Below are positions 1-18,170 of a stretch of 64,000 nucleotides of DNA, piece by piece (within the stretch, counting starts at the first letter, position 1; each line of letters begins with the position of its first letter). The DNA lies in assembly GCA_003993805.1 (NCBI GenBank), contig RSEF01000005.1:41251564-41315563 (forward strand), written 5' to 3'. Under the pieces are notes generated by a model. It was not told where the DNA came from, searched no databases, and saw only the letters and a list, made by a program, of their open reading frames with translations. Source of the DNA: Himantopus leucocephalus. Taxonomy: Eukaryota > Chordata > Aves > Charadriiformes > Recurvirostridae. Both the position numbers and the translations under genes were made by a program.

Positions 1-2021
1 GCTGGGCTCACAGCATTACAAGGCAGAGGAACGGATGACCAAGGAGAAACACTTCCCTTTCGATCACAGAAGATGACTGAGGCAGCCAAAAGCAGCTTTA
101 TGAACAATGAACTTCCTCTAACACCTCTGTGATCTGCTATTTTTTGGTGTTCTCAACGGCCCCAGCTACCTGCTTGGACAAAGAGGCTCTGGCATGACAG
201 GAAGAAGCAGACAGATGAAACTGAAAACACCCACCTTAAGTATGAAGGTCCCACCAGTGGCCGGATCCTGGACGATCTGCACCTGGGAGCAGTATATACA
301 GCATCTGTCAGAAGCGGTGACTGCTCCTGCCCCAACACACACCCGCCACACACAGGAATGACCCAGGGACTCAAGTCTGGAACAATAAACTCCCACCCAA
401 CTAGAGGAGTTTGGCGGTGCTCAAACCTCTACTCTTGAAAGACAAAACACAGGTTATTAGCAATGAGATATCCAGGGACCAGAGAGTTAAAGACACAGGT
501 GACTCCCACACCATTTTTGATTCCTTCACAGCAAAGGGTTTCGAACTGCTCCTTCTGGGCTCTGTGGGGTGTGCTGGGCTGCCCACCTGGGCCTCAGCAG
601 GACAGGAGGACCACATCAGTCCTGACAAACTGAGATGCGTGAACAGCAGAGGAGGGCAACGTGCCAGTGCGTGTATGGAGACCCGGTAAGCCATCTTCAC
701 TCCAAGATCATGAACTACTAATTAGTTGATTCATCTGTATAGCTTGTCTTCTGCTGATCTAGATTATCCATAGGAGTCCACCATCATGGCACTTAGGCAT
801 CAAGCATGATTCCATGCATGGGAAAGAACTGGATGCATCAACCTCCTTGTAAATATCTTGGGAGATCTTGTAAGCAAAAGGAATGTGGACATTAATAGAT
901 TTCCCAACTAACCCCTAGAGGGTTTTGCATCCTCTCCTGCAAATTTTCCTTGGTGGGAACAGTGTGGATGGTAACGCTCACGTTCCTCGGTGGGCGCACT
1001 GGGGGATGGCACCCCCATCCAAGCTGCCGGGACCCTCCAGGTTACACTGTTCCTGGTCCAGCCCCACCCTCACCCACCTCCCCATCCCAGTTCCAGGTCA
1101 AGTCATTACCTTATCGATCACTCCCACAACCTTACATCGTCTCAGGTTCTCCACTGCCGAGCTTAGTGTCCTGATGGGCCGGAAGCGCAGGCTGCTGTAA
1201 CCCTGCAAGGCAGTGAAGAAGACGATGAGGGACCTACAGATACCACTGTCCATGACAGCAGGTGGGAGAAGTCCCCATATTTTCCACAGCAGGCAGCAAT
1301 ACTGCCAGGCTGGTCAACATCAAGACAACTCTCCAGCCACCATGGTTGATTCCTCACATCAGCTAGACCATTTTCTTGGCCAGCTCCTGGATTTCTGAAG
1401 TTTTCAGGAAAGCTTGCACCCACAGCAGAGGTAAAATCACTCCAAAATTTACACTTTGACCTGGACTGCCTCAACGCTAAGGGGATCTGTACGGAAGGTA
1501 GTAGCTGTTCTCCTCTCATCCTTCTCACCAGGCCACGATCCTGCCCTGCCTCACTCCCCTCTTCCTTCATTAACCACCTCCTTCCCACAATGCAGCAGGC
1601 AGTCATCGTCTTTGGTTTCCATCCAGATGGGAACAACGACAGGGAAGATGACATTTTTAACATCTGACAAGGTGGTTCCTCCCAGCAGCTTCAGTCCCAC
1701 CGAAAATGGCCATTTTCACTATGATGGCTACAAGCTAAAACATAAACACCTCGGGGACGGGGCAGGGGAACAGGGGGGGGACAGTCCTGGGAGTGCCCCA
1801 AGCAAGCTGGGCCCACCTCAGCTCCTCACTCCAGTCAGGAGAAAGGGCTGCCAGCTCCCTCGCAGCCACTGGCATGCTGGGACACTCTGCAGCTGATGTG
1901 TCTGCCATTTTCTCTATGCCACCTTAAAGTGACATCTTTATGTGTCCCTTTTACATGACTGCTTTATGTGTGTCCCCGCCACGTTTCTCAGTGCCATTGA
2001 TCCACCGCCATCCCACCTGTG

Positions 2022-2121
2022 NNNNNNNNNNNNNNNNNNNNNNNNNNNNNNNNNNNNNNNNNNNNNNNNNNNNNNNNNNNNNNNNNNNNNNNNNNNNNNN
2101 NNNNNNNNNNNNNNNNNNNNN
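2022..2121. other. assembly gap of 100 N
   Basis: Exactly 100 Ns, the usual placeholder for a gap of unknown size. It lies in non-coding sequence, and open frames that run through it are meaningless. Confidence 0.98.
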
Positions 2122-5100
2122 AACCAGCTCAATCTTCTGCAGGTTGTGTCTCCACAGTGGGGACAGAAGGCAAAAGGCAGAAGGCTGGAGACTGGCTGGT
2201 TGGAGCTGCATGTACCTGCCTGTGAGTGGTAACAGGGATGGGCATGGTCTGGCAGGGGCTTCCCTGGCACCAGCCCCTCCGCATGGGGAAACCCAGGCCT
2301 CTCCGCCAGGAGATTGACGCTTTCTTCCGGGAAACGTGGGGCTCTCCAGTGCCCTTGCAGGCAAGCAGGGATGCACCAGTGACCCCTGGATGATCAGCAT
2401 TGCTCCTCAAGGAAACAACCTGCAAACAACCTGCCTGAGCACCCAGAGCCATGCTGTGGCAGCTCCAACTCCGAGCGACGCCGCCAGCAGCACATCCCTG
2501 GCGGCTGGTTGCTGTGGGGTCAGTGCCTTCTCCCAGCCCAGGTGCGCAGGGGGATGTGTTTGCCGAGGGGGAGCCTGACAATAGGGGGAAATGGGCCGGG
2601 CCGTGCACCCCGATGGTGGTGGCTCACGGCCCCGGCCGCTGCTGCCCGTGGCAGGCGGAAGCGTCCAGCCTTAGTCAGCCCCGGCCGCACGTGGCAGGAA
2701 CTCTGCTGTTTGTTTTGGTTCCTCGGGTAGGGGGGGGGTTGGCCTCCCCAGGGACCCACAACCAAAACTGCAGGCACCTGACAGCGCGGCTCCGTGCCTG
2801 GGGAGAGCACGGTCTGTCCCCCCTGGGTGGCAGGCAGCGGGGCTGGCCCAGGTCAGACACAAGTTTCGGAGGGGCGCGGGACAGGCACCAGGGATGCTCA
2901 AGGCAGGAGACCTGGGTGAGGGGAACCTACGGCAAGCCTGGCGGCTGATCCCGCGCACGGCTTAAATCCCCTATGGGGGCAGGGATGATGCCACCGAGGA
3001 GGGGGTCCCTGAGACCACCAGACCCAAGCTGTGGCCCTCAGCCAGTGCTCCAGGAACAGGTCGGTGGCTGGCAGACCCAGCGCCGCTCGGCTTAACGCTT
3101 AGTCTTTCAGCACAGGTGTAGTTTAGTGCTGAGGCTGAGCCTGGGGCAGGGGACAGAGTCACCTTCCCACCAGGGCAAAGCTGCTGGCAGGTGGCAAAGC
3201 GATGCTGGCAGTGGACGGGAGGGTTAATGACAAAGAGCAGTCTCCCAGCCCAGCCATCAGTCAGATGTGCCCGGCGGGGAGGTGACGGAGAGCACATACT
3301 GCCGGGCACAGCGCTCGGTGGCCGGCCGTCCAGGCAGCCCCGCATGGCAGGGACTGGCCGGGCCACGGGTGTTTGGAGGAGAGCACAGCCCTGGAGCAGG
3401 GCGAGGCACTGGAGAGCCCAACCGCAGCCCCAAGCATACGTGGGTGCCTACAGGTAAGCGTTGCGTCAGCAGCCTCCACAGGGCGTGCAGTTACTGCACC
3501 AAAACAACAGCCCCTCGCACACGAGGCGCTGAGAGTCCAGAGCGGGAAGCGGAGATGCAGCACCCATGGCACGGCTCACCCCGCTCTGCCCGAGCTCCTC
3601 TCCTGAAGCCCTGGGTGGGAGCAGAGCCCCTCAAACCCCAGAAAGCCTGCGGGAATTTCTCTCCGGCAGCTGCAGAGTGCTTCATTTGGGATAGCCCAAA
3701 CAGGCTGCGACCAGGACAGACTGGTGCAGCAGCGTGTGCGTGACCCTCCACCACCGGCAGAGATGAAACACCCCAGGTCCACATGGGACAGGAGGGACAG
3801 GGTATGGCAGCCCTGAGAGGGACAGGACTCTCCCAGCGGGAGCAGAGCATCCCTCCTCCCCAGGAAAAAGACAGAGGTTACTTTTCCACCAGAGAACCGA
3901 GCATATTCTGCAAATCTATCGTGTTTCATCTCCCCTGGGAAAAGGGCAGCGAGCACTGAACGGAGAGGAGAGGCGCAGGGGCAGGAATCGCCCGCTGCTG
4001 TGCCGCTGCCCCTCGCCTCCCAGGGCTCCCGGGCCAGCCAGCTGGTGGGCAGGGGCTGCCAGGCGCTCCTCTCCCCTGCCAAACTCAAACCTGATCCACG
4101 CCCAGCCCAGAGCTTCTGGCTGCTTATCATGTGGATGCAGTTCTCCTGCTTTGAGCTGTCATAATATTGACACAAAGCAAAATAATAGTGATGGCGAGAC
4201 TCTGCCTGGCTCTGGAAGGCAAACAGGCGAGGAGACGGGGAGCAGCAGGCTCCGCTATTGTGCGGGACGGGGCAGCAGCCTGGGCTGCTTCCAAGCTCTG
4301 CTCCCCGGCATCACGCCTGCTGATAAGGATGGGGGGGCGGGGGGGGAGCGCAACGATGTGGGATGCGGGCGGAGGGGGGATGCGGGCTCTGCAGCACACT
4401 TTCCCCATGGAGGAGCGAACGTGTGCGTCGGCAGGGCTTCGTCCCGGAGGCTTTCCCAGAACGTGGGCGGAGGAGTGGCTCATCTCTCCCTTTCCCTGAA
4501 ACCTGGCAGCCGCTGAATAGCTGCCATCACCCGCAGCAGACAATGAGCAAAGCGAGCCCGGGGCCAGCTGCAGCGCCGGGAGCGCGTGAGCGGAGGAACT
4601 GCGGGGAGCTGGCCGGTGACCAGGAAGCAGCCCAGACTGCTGGTGTCACGGACCCCTTGGTGACCACAAAGCGGCCGGGCCGCGCTTTGTCTCGCCCCGA
4701 GGGCCTGGCTTCCTGCAGCCGCACCAGGTTTGCTGGGGGGCTTCTCCGAAGCCAGCCTGGAGGGACAGGCCCCCGGCATCACCTCCTGCCTGGCCCAGCC
4801 AGCCTGCCGCGCGCCCTCTGAGCGGGGACAGAGACATGGCTAACACCTGCACAGTGCCACCGAGATTCCTGAGCCGATTGTGCCTTTGGTGGCACCGAGC
4901 AAAGCCAACGCCTTTTCCGGGTAGGGAGGCCCGGTGCACCGTTAGCGATGCTGGGGCCAGCACCTCCCGCCCAGCCCCGCACCACGATCCCTCATCCCTC
5001 GCTGGGGCTTGTTTTCCTACATGACACGCAGTGACTTCCCACACTTCCCTCGCTTCTTCCTGACCAGCCTGGCCTTTGAACCGGCTGCCTCCAGCTGCCT

Positions 5101-5176
5101 GCATCCCAAGAGGAGACCCAGGGAACTGCCACAAACGAACGAGCCGACGAGTGAGGCTCCACATCCAGGGGAGGCG

Positions 5177-5420
5177 TTTGGACACCAGCTTCCCATGCCT
5201 CTCCCGGGGGCCGGGAAGGGTGAGGGGCAGCCCAGCCTGGGCTGCTTCCACAACGAGCCCTAGAAAAACCCTCCCGCTTCCCGGCCTCGGTCTCTATNAT
5301 TTGGACACCAGCTTCCCATGCCTCTCCCGGGGGCCAGGAAGGGTGAGGGGCAGCCCAGCCTGGGCTGCTTCCACGACGAGCCCTAGAAAAACCCTCCCGC
5401 TTCCCGGCCTCGGTCTCTAT
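5177..5420 (+). repeat. 121-bp direct duplication around a single N
   Basis: Positions 5177-5297 and 5300-5420 are two 121-bp copies that differ at only two bases, separated by a single N (5298) and one A. The near-identity and the single N point to two overlapping or allelic contig ends left unmerged, not to a biological tandem repeat. A genuine recent tandem duplication cannot be excluded from the sequence alone. Confidence 0.9.
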
Positions 5421-5605
5421 TTTTAAGGATCCAAAAAGGAGGGGGGCACAAATGGCAAACTTGCTGGCAGGAGAGACAGTCCCTGAGCCGGATTCAGAAC
5501 CGCCTACTCGTNATTTTTAAGGCTCCAAAAAGGAGGGGGGCACAAATGGCAAACTTGCTGGCAGGAGAGACAGTCCCTGAGCCGGATTCAGAACCGCCTA
5601 CTCGT
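5419..5605 (+). repeat. 93-bp direct duplication around a single N
   Basis: Positions 5419-5511 and 5513-5605 are two 93-bp copies that differ at one base (GGATCC against GGCTCC), with a single N at 5512 between them. It follows directly after the 121-bp duplication and has the same architecture, which suggests the same cause: an assembler joining two overlapping or allelic ends with one N. Confidence 0.9.
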
Positions 5606-8600
5606 TTCCCGTAGGGATCACGGACTCCATGGTACCACAAGGGTCTGGCTATGGGCTCGGCCTGCCTGCGGGTGCTGCGCTGACGTGAGGATGAGCCAGC
5701 AGCCGTTTTCCAGGCAGAGATGCAGCACGTACACACGGGCTGCCGAGCAAGGAGCTGCATCAAATCCTTCGCTAACCTGAGGCGCTGAATCTGTCGTGTT
5801 ACTCCCCATAGCAAGCCCTGCCTGTTTCTCCTTGGCCACCCAGGCGGTTACAGCAGCCACGCTTTCCTGAGGATGACCAGTTTAGGGGACAGTTGTTACC
5901 AGGGTCATCAGCAAAGACCAGCAGAACACGTGCCCTGGTACCTGCAGTGTCAGCTGTGAATTTCAAGCATGCTAAAACTGCCGATGACTCAGGCAACGTG
6001 TGCGTGCTTCTCCAGACCCACAGAGCTGAGCTTCCCAGCTGTTCACGTACCTGCTTTTGATCACCGGCTGTTTGTTTGGGTTTTTTGTCTTCTTTCCCTG
6101 GAAACTCAAGTTTTAAATGTGCATTCAGCACTCGGTTCAGCCCATCATTTCCATCCCTTTCACTTACTAAGTGTCCTACTTTCTCCCCTGTAGCATGCAG
6201 AAAACACCGGTTTGGGCTCCATCAGCCCTTCAGCAGATTCACTCCTGCCTCCTTACAGCTCTGCCTCCACACTTGTGGCTGTAAAAGCTTTGGGCTCGAG
6301 TCATCTCCTCTGGCCTTTGAGCATGGGCTTTCCAAAGACCAATCACGCCACACCAAAGATACCTTTGGTGCATCTTTCTCCTTAGACTGGTCTTCACGTT
6401 CCCCTCACTCCCGTGCACCATGCCACCCTTGACTCAGTCATTCGTGCTCAGTGAGTGGCTTAGGCACCCAGCGACAACCCTACGCTGCTTCTTCCCACGT
6501 CACGTATGCAGCCTTCGCAGTCTGTGCTGTGCTGACAGCCTGCCCTGTTGCTCCTGCTGGGCCGTGGCTCTGCTGGCTCTCGCCTGCTGGCTCCTTCCCT
6601 TCGCCTGCGCTGAGCGTGAGCAGCTCGCTTTGCTTACCCGGCTGTTGCAGACGAGTCCAATTACTAGAGTTCAGCAAACTCTGATTCCCCTCCCTGGCAT
6701 TTCATCCAGCCCACTTATCCTCCGAGAGTTTCTAATCCAAACAGCCTCCCAGCACACGATGTTCCAATGCTCCCAGGCTCTACCCAGCCTCTGCCTTGCC
6801 TTCTCCTCCCTCACACAAGCACTTGGGGGATGACATTCAGCCCCTGGGGATGCAGAATTCACTGGGTGGAGGGGAAGCAGTGTCTCCAGCAGCCATCCCT
6901 GATGGTACAGAGCAGGACGCCATCCGGGGCGGGCTGGCAGCTCTCTGAGATGAGCCAGATTTCAGCTCCTCTGCAGGCCCAGAAAACGTGCTGCCTTGCT
7001 CGGCTGGCCAGCTCATCCCCTGCTCAGCTCTTTTGCCCACAGCACCGTCTGCAGTTGTGTCAGCCTCCTCGCTTGCTCACACACCAGCTGGGAAGCCGCA
7101 GTGGCCAACTCTGCCCCAGGGGACCTGGATACACTGGGGAAGGGAAGGCGGGTGTGCTGCGCAGGAGGCAGCTGCCTGTGGCTGCAGCAGGAGAGGGGGG
7201 TCCTTCTCCACAACACCCAGCAGCTGTGGACCACCAGGTGAGTCTCCTTCCAGCTGCCCAGGGGTGCACGCACACACACCCCGCCACACCGCCTCTCCCA
7301 CTGTGGCCAGCGCAACCTGCAAGGCAGCAAGATTTCAGCCGAGTGCACCAGGACACCAACATGTCTTTCCAGCTGTCTTCCCCACTTGCCCCACGCTCCC
7401 TGCATTGCCCCTGCTGCCACTCCTCTTCCCCACTCCCTCCTTTTCAGTCCTTCTGGGCACTCCTTGCCTAACTCACTGGCTCCTGGCGGCAGCTGCTGGC
7501 TAATGACAACCAGATGTCTCGTAACTGCAGCCCCTCTGAGAAGCAAGAGCCCGGGGTTTGCCTTTCAGCTCTCCAGAGAGCCACAGTTTCTGGCTCAGCT
7601 CAGCTCCACAGGGCTAATAGCTCCTGAAATCCCCATTCAGAGGCTTTCATTCATGAAATACAAGGCAGCAGCCCAAGCGCAGGACTCTGTCCCTCAGGGG
7701 ACACGGGACTGCTGGCAGTCTTTGGCCGGCTGTGTCAGCAGTGCCCGGTGGAAAGTGCTGTAGGGAACAGGGCAGGAACAGCACGAGCAGGGAAAAACCT
7801 CTGCAGCCTGGCAAGGCGCTGAGAAGAAAATGCCCCGCAATAGTTACTGGGACTGGAGCAGGGAATGTAAACAGCCCAGCATCCACAAGGAGGTCATAAC
7901 CTCAGAGTCCGGTTTCCCTTCCTCTTCTCCCTCCTGCCTAATCTCCAAGAGCTGCTCTGTTTACTAGTGAGATAAGTAAACAAACAAAGGAAAGCTCCAA
8001 AGCAATGATTTTTAATTTTTTTTTTTGGCCAAATCACTGCGTGCCCCGGTCCCAGGGTGCGCGCGTGGGAGCGGTCTCTACACGCCACGGCAGCTGGCAC
8101 ACAGCAATGGACAGGCACAGACAGCAGCAGAGGCAGGCAGGCAGCCCATGGGTGCAGGCAGCCCTCCCCTGTCTCACAGCTGTGCAGAGGGGCAAAAGGG
8201 GGAATTGTGTTACCCTGTACAAATGCATAGCTGGGCTCCAGGGAGCCTCCAATTTAAGCAGTGGAAGAAAACAGACAAACAGACCCCTAAAGCTGGGGAG
8301 AAGCGGGAGAGAAGGCAGCATGGAACAAGGATGTGCATGGTCAGCACAGTGGGGCCCAGTAGAGCCAGTCCAACAGCAGGGCAAACTCTGTTACCCTCTG
8401 CTGACTCTCTCTAGGGGCCAAGGATGAGACAAGCTCATTGAGGAGGGAAACTGACTTCCAGCCAGGGCAGATCACCCCCCAAGCACATCCAGGCAAACCC
8501 AGGCGCATGGCCTTTCACTAGGCATTTGTGGGATGAGGTGAGCTTCTTTCCCCAGGCTGGCAGGCACTCTGGCTTCCAGGCACACAGGAGCACCTTGGGG

Positions 8601-9834
8601 AAGTGGCAGGAGGAGAGAGGTGTGGGAGGACTCTTGGCCCAGCCCAGGTGTTGGGTGACAAATCACCTGCAATACATCCTCAGGACCCAGTGCACCAGCT
8701 GTTGGTATCTTGCTGGGGACTCAACAGTCCCTGGATGGCAGCTGGCTGTAGGGCAAGTCCTAAAAGAATCACACAAGCACAAAAAAGATGCAATGAGCAC
8801 CCAAGGCCCCACAGGCCCCTGCAGGAAGTGCTCGCTGAAAGCTTCCAGCATAAACGAGTTTGCTTTGATTTCCTAATCTAAAACAACAGGACACAGAGCA
8901 GAGCCATGGAGTAAAGCAGCGCTGCAATGAGAATTACACCGTGGCTCCTGCCTGCTCCCTGGACACAGAGCTCCAGGAACTGGACACAAAGGAGCTACAT
9001 TCCTGCCTTATCCAGGGCCGGTTCTGGCTCTGCCAGCAAGAACAATTGGACTGCCAGGAACTGCGCCTTTCCCACCTCATTTGCTTTGGCTCTTTGCATC
9101 TAGAACACCACACGGTCCAAAGTAAATCCCTGCCTATGGGCTCTCCCTGCTGTTCACCACAGACCCGGCTGCTCCCTCCCTCCTGCCCTGCAGTACAGAC
9201 ACTGCGTTCCTTCGCGCAGGCCACTCCTGACGCCAGCCCGCAGCGTTTCCCTCCACGGAGGCATCGACAGCGGCGTGCAGGCCAGGCACCTCCCCTCACG
9301 GAGGTAACCTTGCTGCTCCGCCCGTGCCGCCCCGAGGGGCCCGGCCGGCACACACCTCCCGAGCTGTGCCGGGGAGGGCCACGCCAGGCCCGACGCCCAC
9401 CTCAGGGGGCACTTTCCCAAGGGAGGCTGCCCGCGCCTCCCGCTTGCCCGGCTCCGACGCCTTCGCACCCCCACCAGACCTCGTTCCCCGGCACCGAGGC
9501 CTGCAGCGAGACCCGGCCAGCGCCGCCCCTCCCTGACCCTTCCCTCCGGCCACGGCACGGTCCGCCGCCGTCCCACAATCCCCCGCGCGGCGGGCAGCGT
9601 CCGGCGCGGCAAGCGGGGTCAGGGGTCACTGCCCGTCTCCCAGGTTACGAGAGAGCGCACACCCCCTCCGCGAGCCGCAGCCCACCTGCCAGCCACATTT
9701 CTCATTGGCTGCGCTGCCGCCGGGGGGTGGGAGAACTCTGGGAGCCTTGGCCAATGGAGAAGCGGCACGGCGGAAGTGGAAGCGGTGCGTGGGGGTGCGG
9801 AGCGCCGCCGGTCCGGAGCGCTGCAGCAGCCGCC

Positions 9835-15271
<5,437 letters not shown>

Positions 15272-16470
15272 TGCCGTGAAGCACGTCACTCTCCAGACTT
15301 TTCCTATCTTTCTCTTTAGAAAGATACAACTGCTAATTAAAGCGTACGTTGCAAAGATGGATTGCTGTGGGGCATCAGTGGGGAATTTGCTCAGCGATGT
15401 CTTTCCTACACAAAAGCAACAGAAGACGGAGCTCGTCATGGGTATTGATCCCTGTGTTAGAAGCCATGTGGTGCTATTAACCCACTTGGATTTTGAAACA
15501 ACAAGGCATATGTGTAAATGTCTGGGGCAGCTAAGCTGTTAAACACATTTTCCGTATACAGTTATTTTTATTTCTTTAACTAGCATGAGTGTTACCAGTG
15601 TAGTGAGCTGTCTGCACCTATGATGCAGTAGCAGGCTTTAAGGTGTGCTTTCACATATGAACGTGATAGGAATCCATTGGCAATTTCTTCAAAATGGATT
15701 TTTTTTGGTAGAATTTTTTGACAATTTTTGGTGAGTTGCTGAAATACCAACCAGCTTTTTGTACAATGCTGGAATGGAAATTCCATTCTTGATGAAAGGC
15801 AGACCTTCAGAAGTCCCCTCAGCTAGCTTGTTCACCTCTGTGTCAGAAGGTAGAGCTCAGGCTCTTGCTTTACTTATTGTAGTCCGAGGGTGTTTCCTCT
15901 CCTGTACTACTTGAGTGACCGCAGTTATTCCTGGGTAGCGATCTTGTCACATTTGGAAAGTTCTTGATTTTTGTGAGGGGGGCAGCATGGAACGTTTTGA
16001 AAATCTCAAGCTCTTGCAGGTCAGTCAGATCACTTTTCCTTAGTTCCTTTTATCAATGTATGGGCAATATACTACACCACAGTTAAGGCATCAAATGAAA
16101 GTAGTTTCCGCTCCTTGGTTTGCTTTTGGTTCAGCAGATGTCAATATCTCTCTGATTTGGTTTTAAGTTGGATGTCTGTAATTAAACAAAAACATCATCT
16201 TCTTTTACCATTCTGAAATAAACTCTACTGGTCTACCTTAGACTGAGACACAAAATTGAACTGGAACCTGTGAAAAAGTCTGCCTATTGTAAAAAATGCC
16301 GTGGGCTATTTAGTTATTTCTGTGGGGGTAAGTTTCTCTACCCTGAGAACGCGGGGCTATGCTAGGATTGAGAAATCTCTCACTCAAGAATGCAAACTGC
16401 AGGGAGCTGGAGAAAACAGCTGGGTGTGTCGTTCATTGCCTAGTTAAATAAAAAGAATGTTTTTTGATCC
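15272..16470 (+). terminator. EIF2B2: EIF2B2 3' UTR and candidate poly(A) signals
   Basis: After the stop codon the strand carries ATTAAA at 15336-15341 and AATAAA at 16217-16222 and 16447-16452. Any of these could end the transcript. The last would place the EIF2B2 3' end about 100 bp from the MLH3 poly(A) signal on the other strand. Which is used cannot be decided without RNA data. Confidence 0.55.
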
Positions 16471-16551
16471 TAAGTTGGCCTATATATATGAAGCTGGTCA
16501 GTCCTCATTCCAACCACTGCCATGAGCCCAAGGAAAGAGTTTAGTGTTAAT

Positions 16552-16940
16552 TTTATTAATAAATACCTCCCCATTTTCAAAGCACTATAAAATACATTAA
16601 TTAAAGTCTTCTCTCTATTACGCATAGTCTTGCTGTGCTTGCAGAGAAAAAGCACTTTAGTAACTGCGAGTGGCTGCAACTTCTTGCCTCCGATAGTTAA
16701 GCACTGACATAAGGCCGAGGCTTACAATGTAATTCCTGAAAGTTGAAGATGCTTCTCCAGGCTACAAGGGTGGGCTTCTCCTGCCATGTTCTCCTGGCTG
16801 GTCTCTGCTTCTTAGGTCAGTACTCAGAGCAGAACTTTGGTGACCGCAATGGCTCAGGAAGTTGGCTCCACGTAGGGTATTGCTGTCTCACAACAGGGGA
16901 ACCTGGATCATACCAACACTTCCAGTGGTTGCAGCTTTGA
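16552..16940 (-). terminator. MLH3: MLH3 3' UTR and candidate poly(A) signal
   Basis: The MLH3 stop is followed on the minus strand by about 385 bp to an AATAAA signal (complement of TTTATT at 16552-16557). This is the first clear canonical hexamer below the stop. It would leave MLH3 and EIF2B2 as convergent genes with almost touching 3' ends. Confidence 0.5.
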
Positions 16941-18130
16941 TTAGGGTCTTTTTTTTCCAAATAGGTGCCATGCTCGCGCCATCTTCCGCAGTCTAGCCAA
17001 ATTAGGTTTTGGCTGGAGGGAGAAAAATTAAGAAGCGCTAAATCATAACTAAGTAAATAAGTTTCAGTGCCTCCATACTGTGTCCTAATACTGTCATCCC
17101 CAAGTTTTTTTAATATCTAATTCAAAGTCCCACCTGACTTTCAACAGAATCCAATTTCATAACTTAATATAGCACAGTAATAGAAAAAGGGAAGGAGTGA
17201 TGACTTTTTTTTTTATTTAAATGTTGCTTTTTTTTTCTTTTTTTTACCATTTTATAGCATCTTAGGCTTTGGGGAAGTAAGCATTTGTTTAATTAGCATC
17301 TTTGCCACTAGTAGAGTATCAGAATTGACATGTTTTCCAAGTTTTACATTTAAAAACTGCTAACGCTTTAAATACATGTTTAACTTTAAGGACTAGTGGA
17401 CCCCATTCAAGTCAATGTGACCATTCACATGAAATACAATAAGAACCTTACTAAAGTGTTTGCAGGACAGAGGTTTAATGTCCTGAAATTTTATTTTATT
17501 GGTAACTGCTGTGTAAAAATCGGAAGTGAGATGCAGCCAGGGGTGATGGTTTCAAACTGGCCCATTCTAGTTCTAACACACACAGACATGACATGGCTCT
17601 GATAATCCAGAGTATGGATTATCAGAGGCATATCTGTGTCCCACACAGTACCTGCTTTTCCTGTGGTAGATGGTCTGTGTCTGCAAGAGGCATCATGGAA
17701 GGTCTTCCATGAGCACACTGGAAGGGCAGCTGGCAAGATGACAAAGCTTCAATAAGCCTGCAGCTCTCCTCCAAAGTCAAATGCTCATTAAACTTAATAG
17801 CTCCTGGAAAAAAGATACAAATTATTGCACGTGCTGCCAAAGAGAGTTCAAACCACCCAGCAGACTTCCCTCCACAGCTGTGGTTTTCACAGAAAACAAG
17901 GCAGCTCCCAAAGATTAGCTGGGAGCTGCAAAGGCAGCCCAAAGGCTACAGTATGGCAGACTTAGGGCTTAGCTGAATTAACCAGCCTTCTGCATAAGGA
18001 TCAGCTTTCCATGGCCTAAATGTTCACCTAACCCAAGTCTGATGGATGTAAGATTATTAGTTTTTGGCTTTCCAGACGACTTTGCAAGAGGCAATGGGCT
18101 TTTTTTGTTTTCCTTTCTTTTGGGGGGGGG

Positions 18131-18170
<40 letters not shown>

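Larger units (their letters stand above)
1..9650. other. GC-rich intergenic region with no supported gene
   Basis: I see no exon here that I can support. Open frames are frequent because the DNA is GC-rich and poor in stops, but none shows a recognisable family motif, a convincing splice chain or a codon pattern that persists across frames. In mammals the neighbour on this side of EIF2B2 is PGF. I looked for its cystine-knot exon on both strands and did not find it. The stretch around 4.30-4.45 kb is very G-rich and CpG-containing and could be a regulatory island, which is inference only. The region contains a 100-N gap and two local duplications around single Ns, listed separately. Confidence 0.55.

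Noticed and set aside
1163..1663. 166-codon open frame on the minus strand
   Set aside because: No domain, no convincing splice context and a low-complexity composition typical of GC-rich non-coding DNA.
1938..2400. open frames running through the N block at 2022-2121
   Set aside because: They depend on unknown bases and have no support.
3576..4175. 199-codon open frame on the minus strand in the GC-rich left arm
   Set aside because: No family match and no conserved motif; overlapping frames are equally open.
6767..7546. overlapping long open frames on both strands near 7 kb
   Set aside because: Mutually overlapping frames on both strands with proline- and serine-rich composition indicate stop-poor sequence, not genes.
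1..9650. search for PGF (expected by mammalian gene order)
   Set aside because: No cystine-knot exon with its characteristic cysteine spacing was found on either strand.
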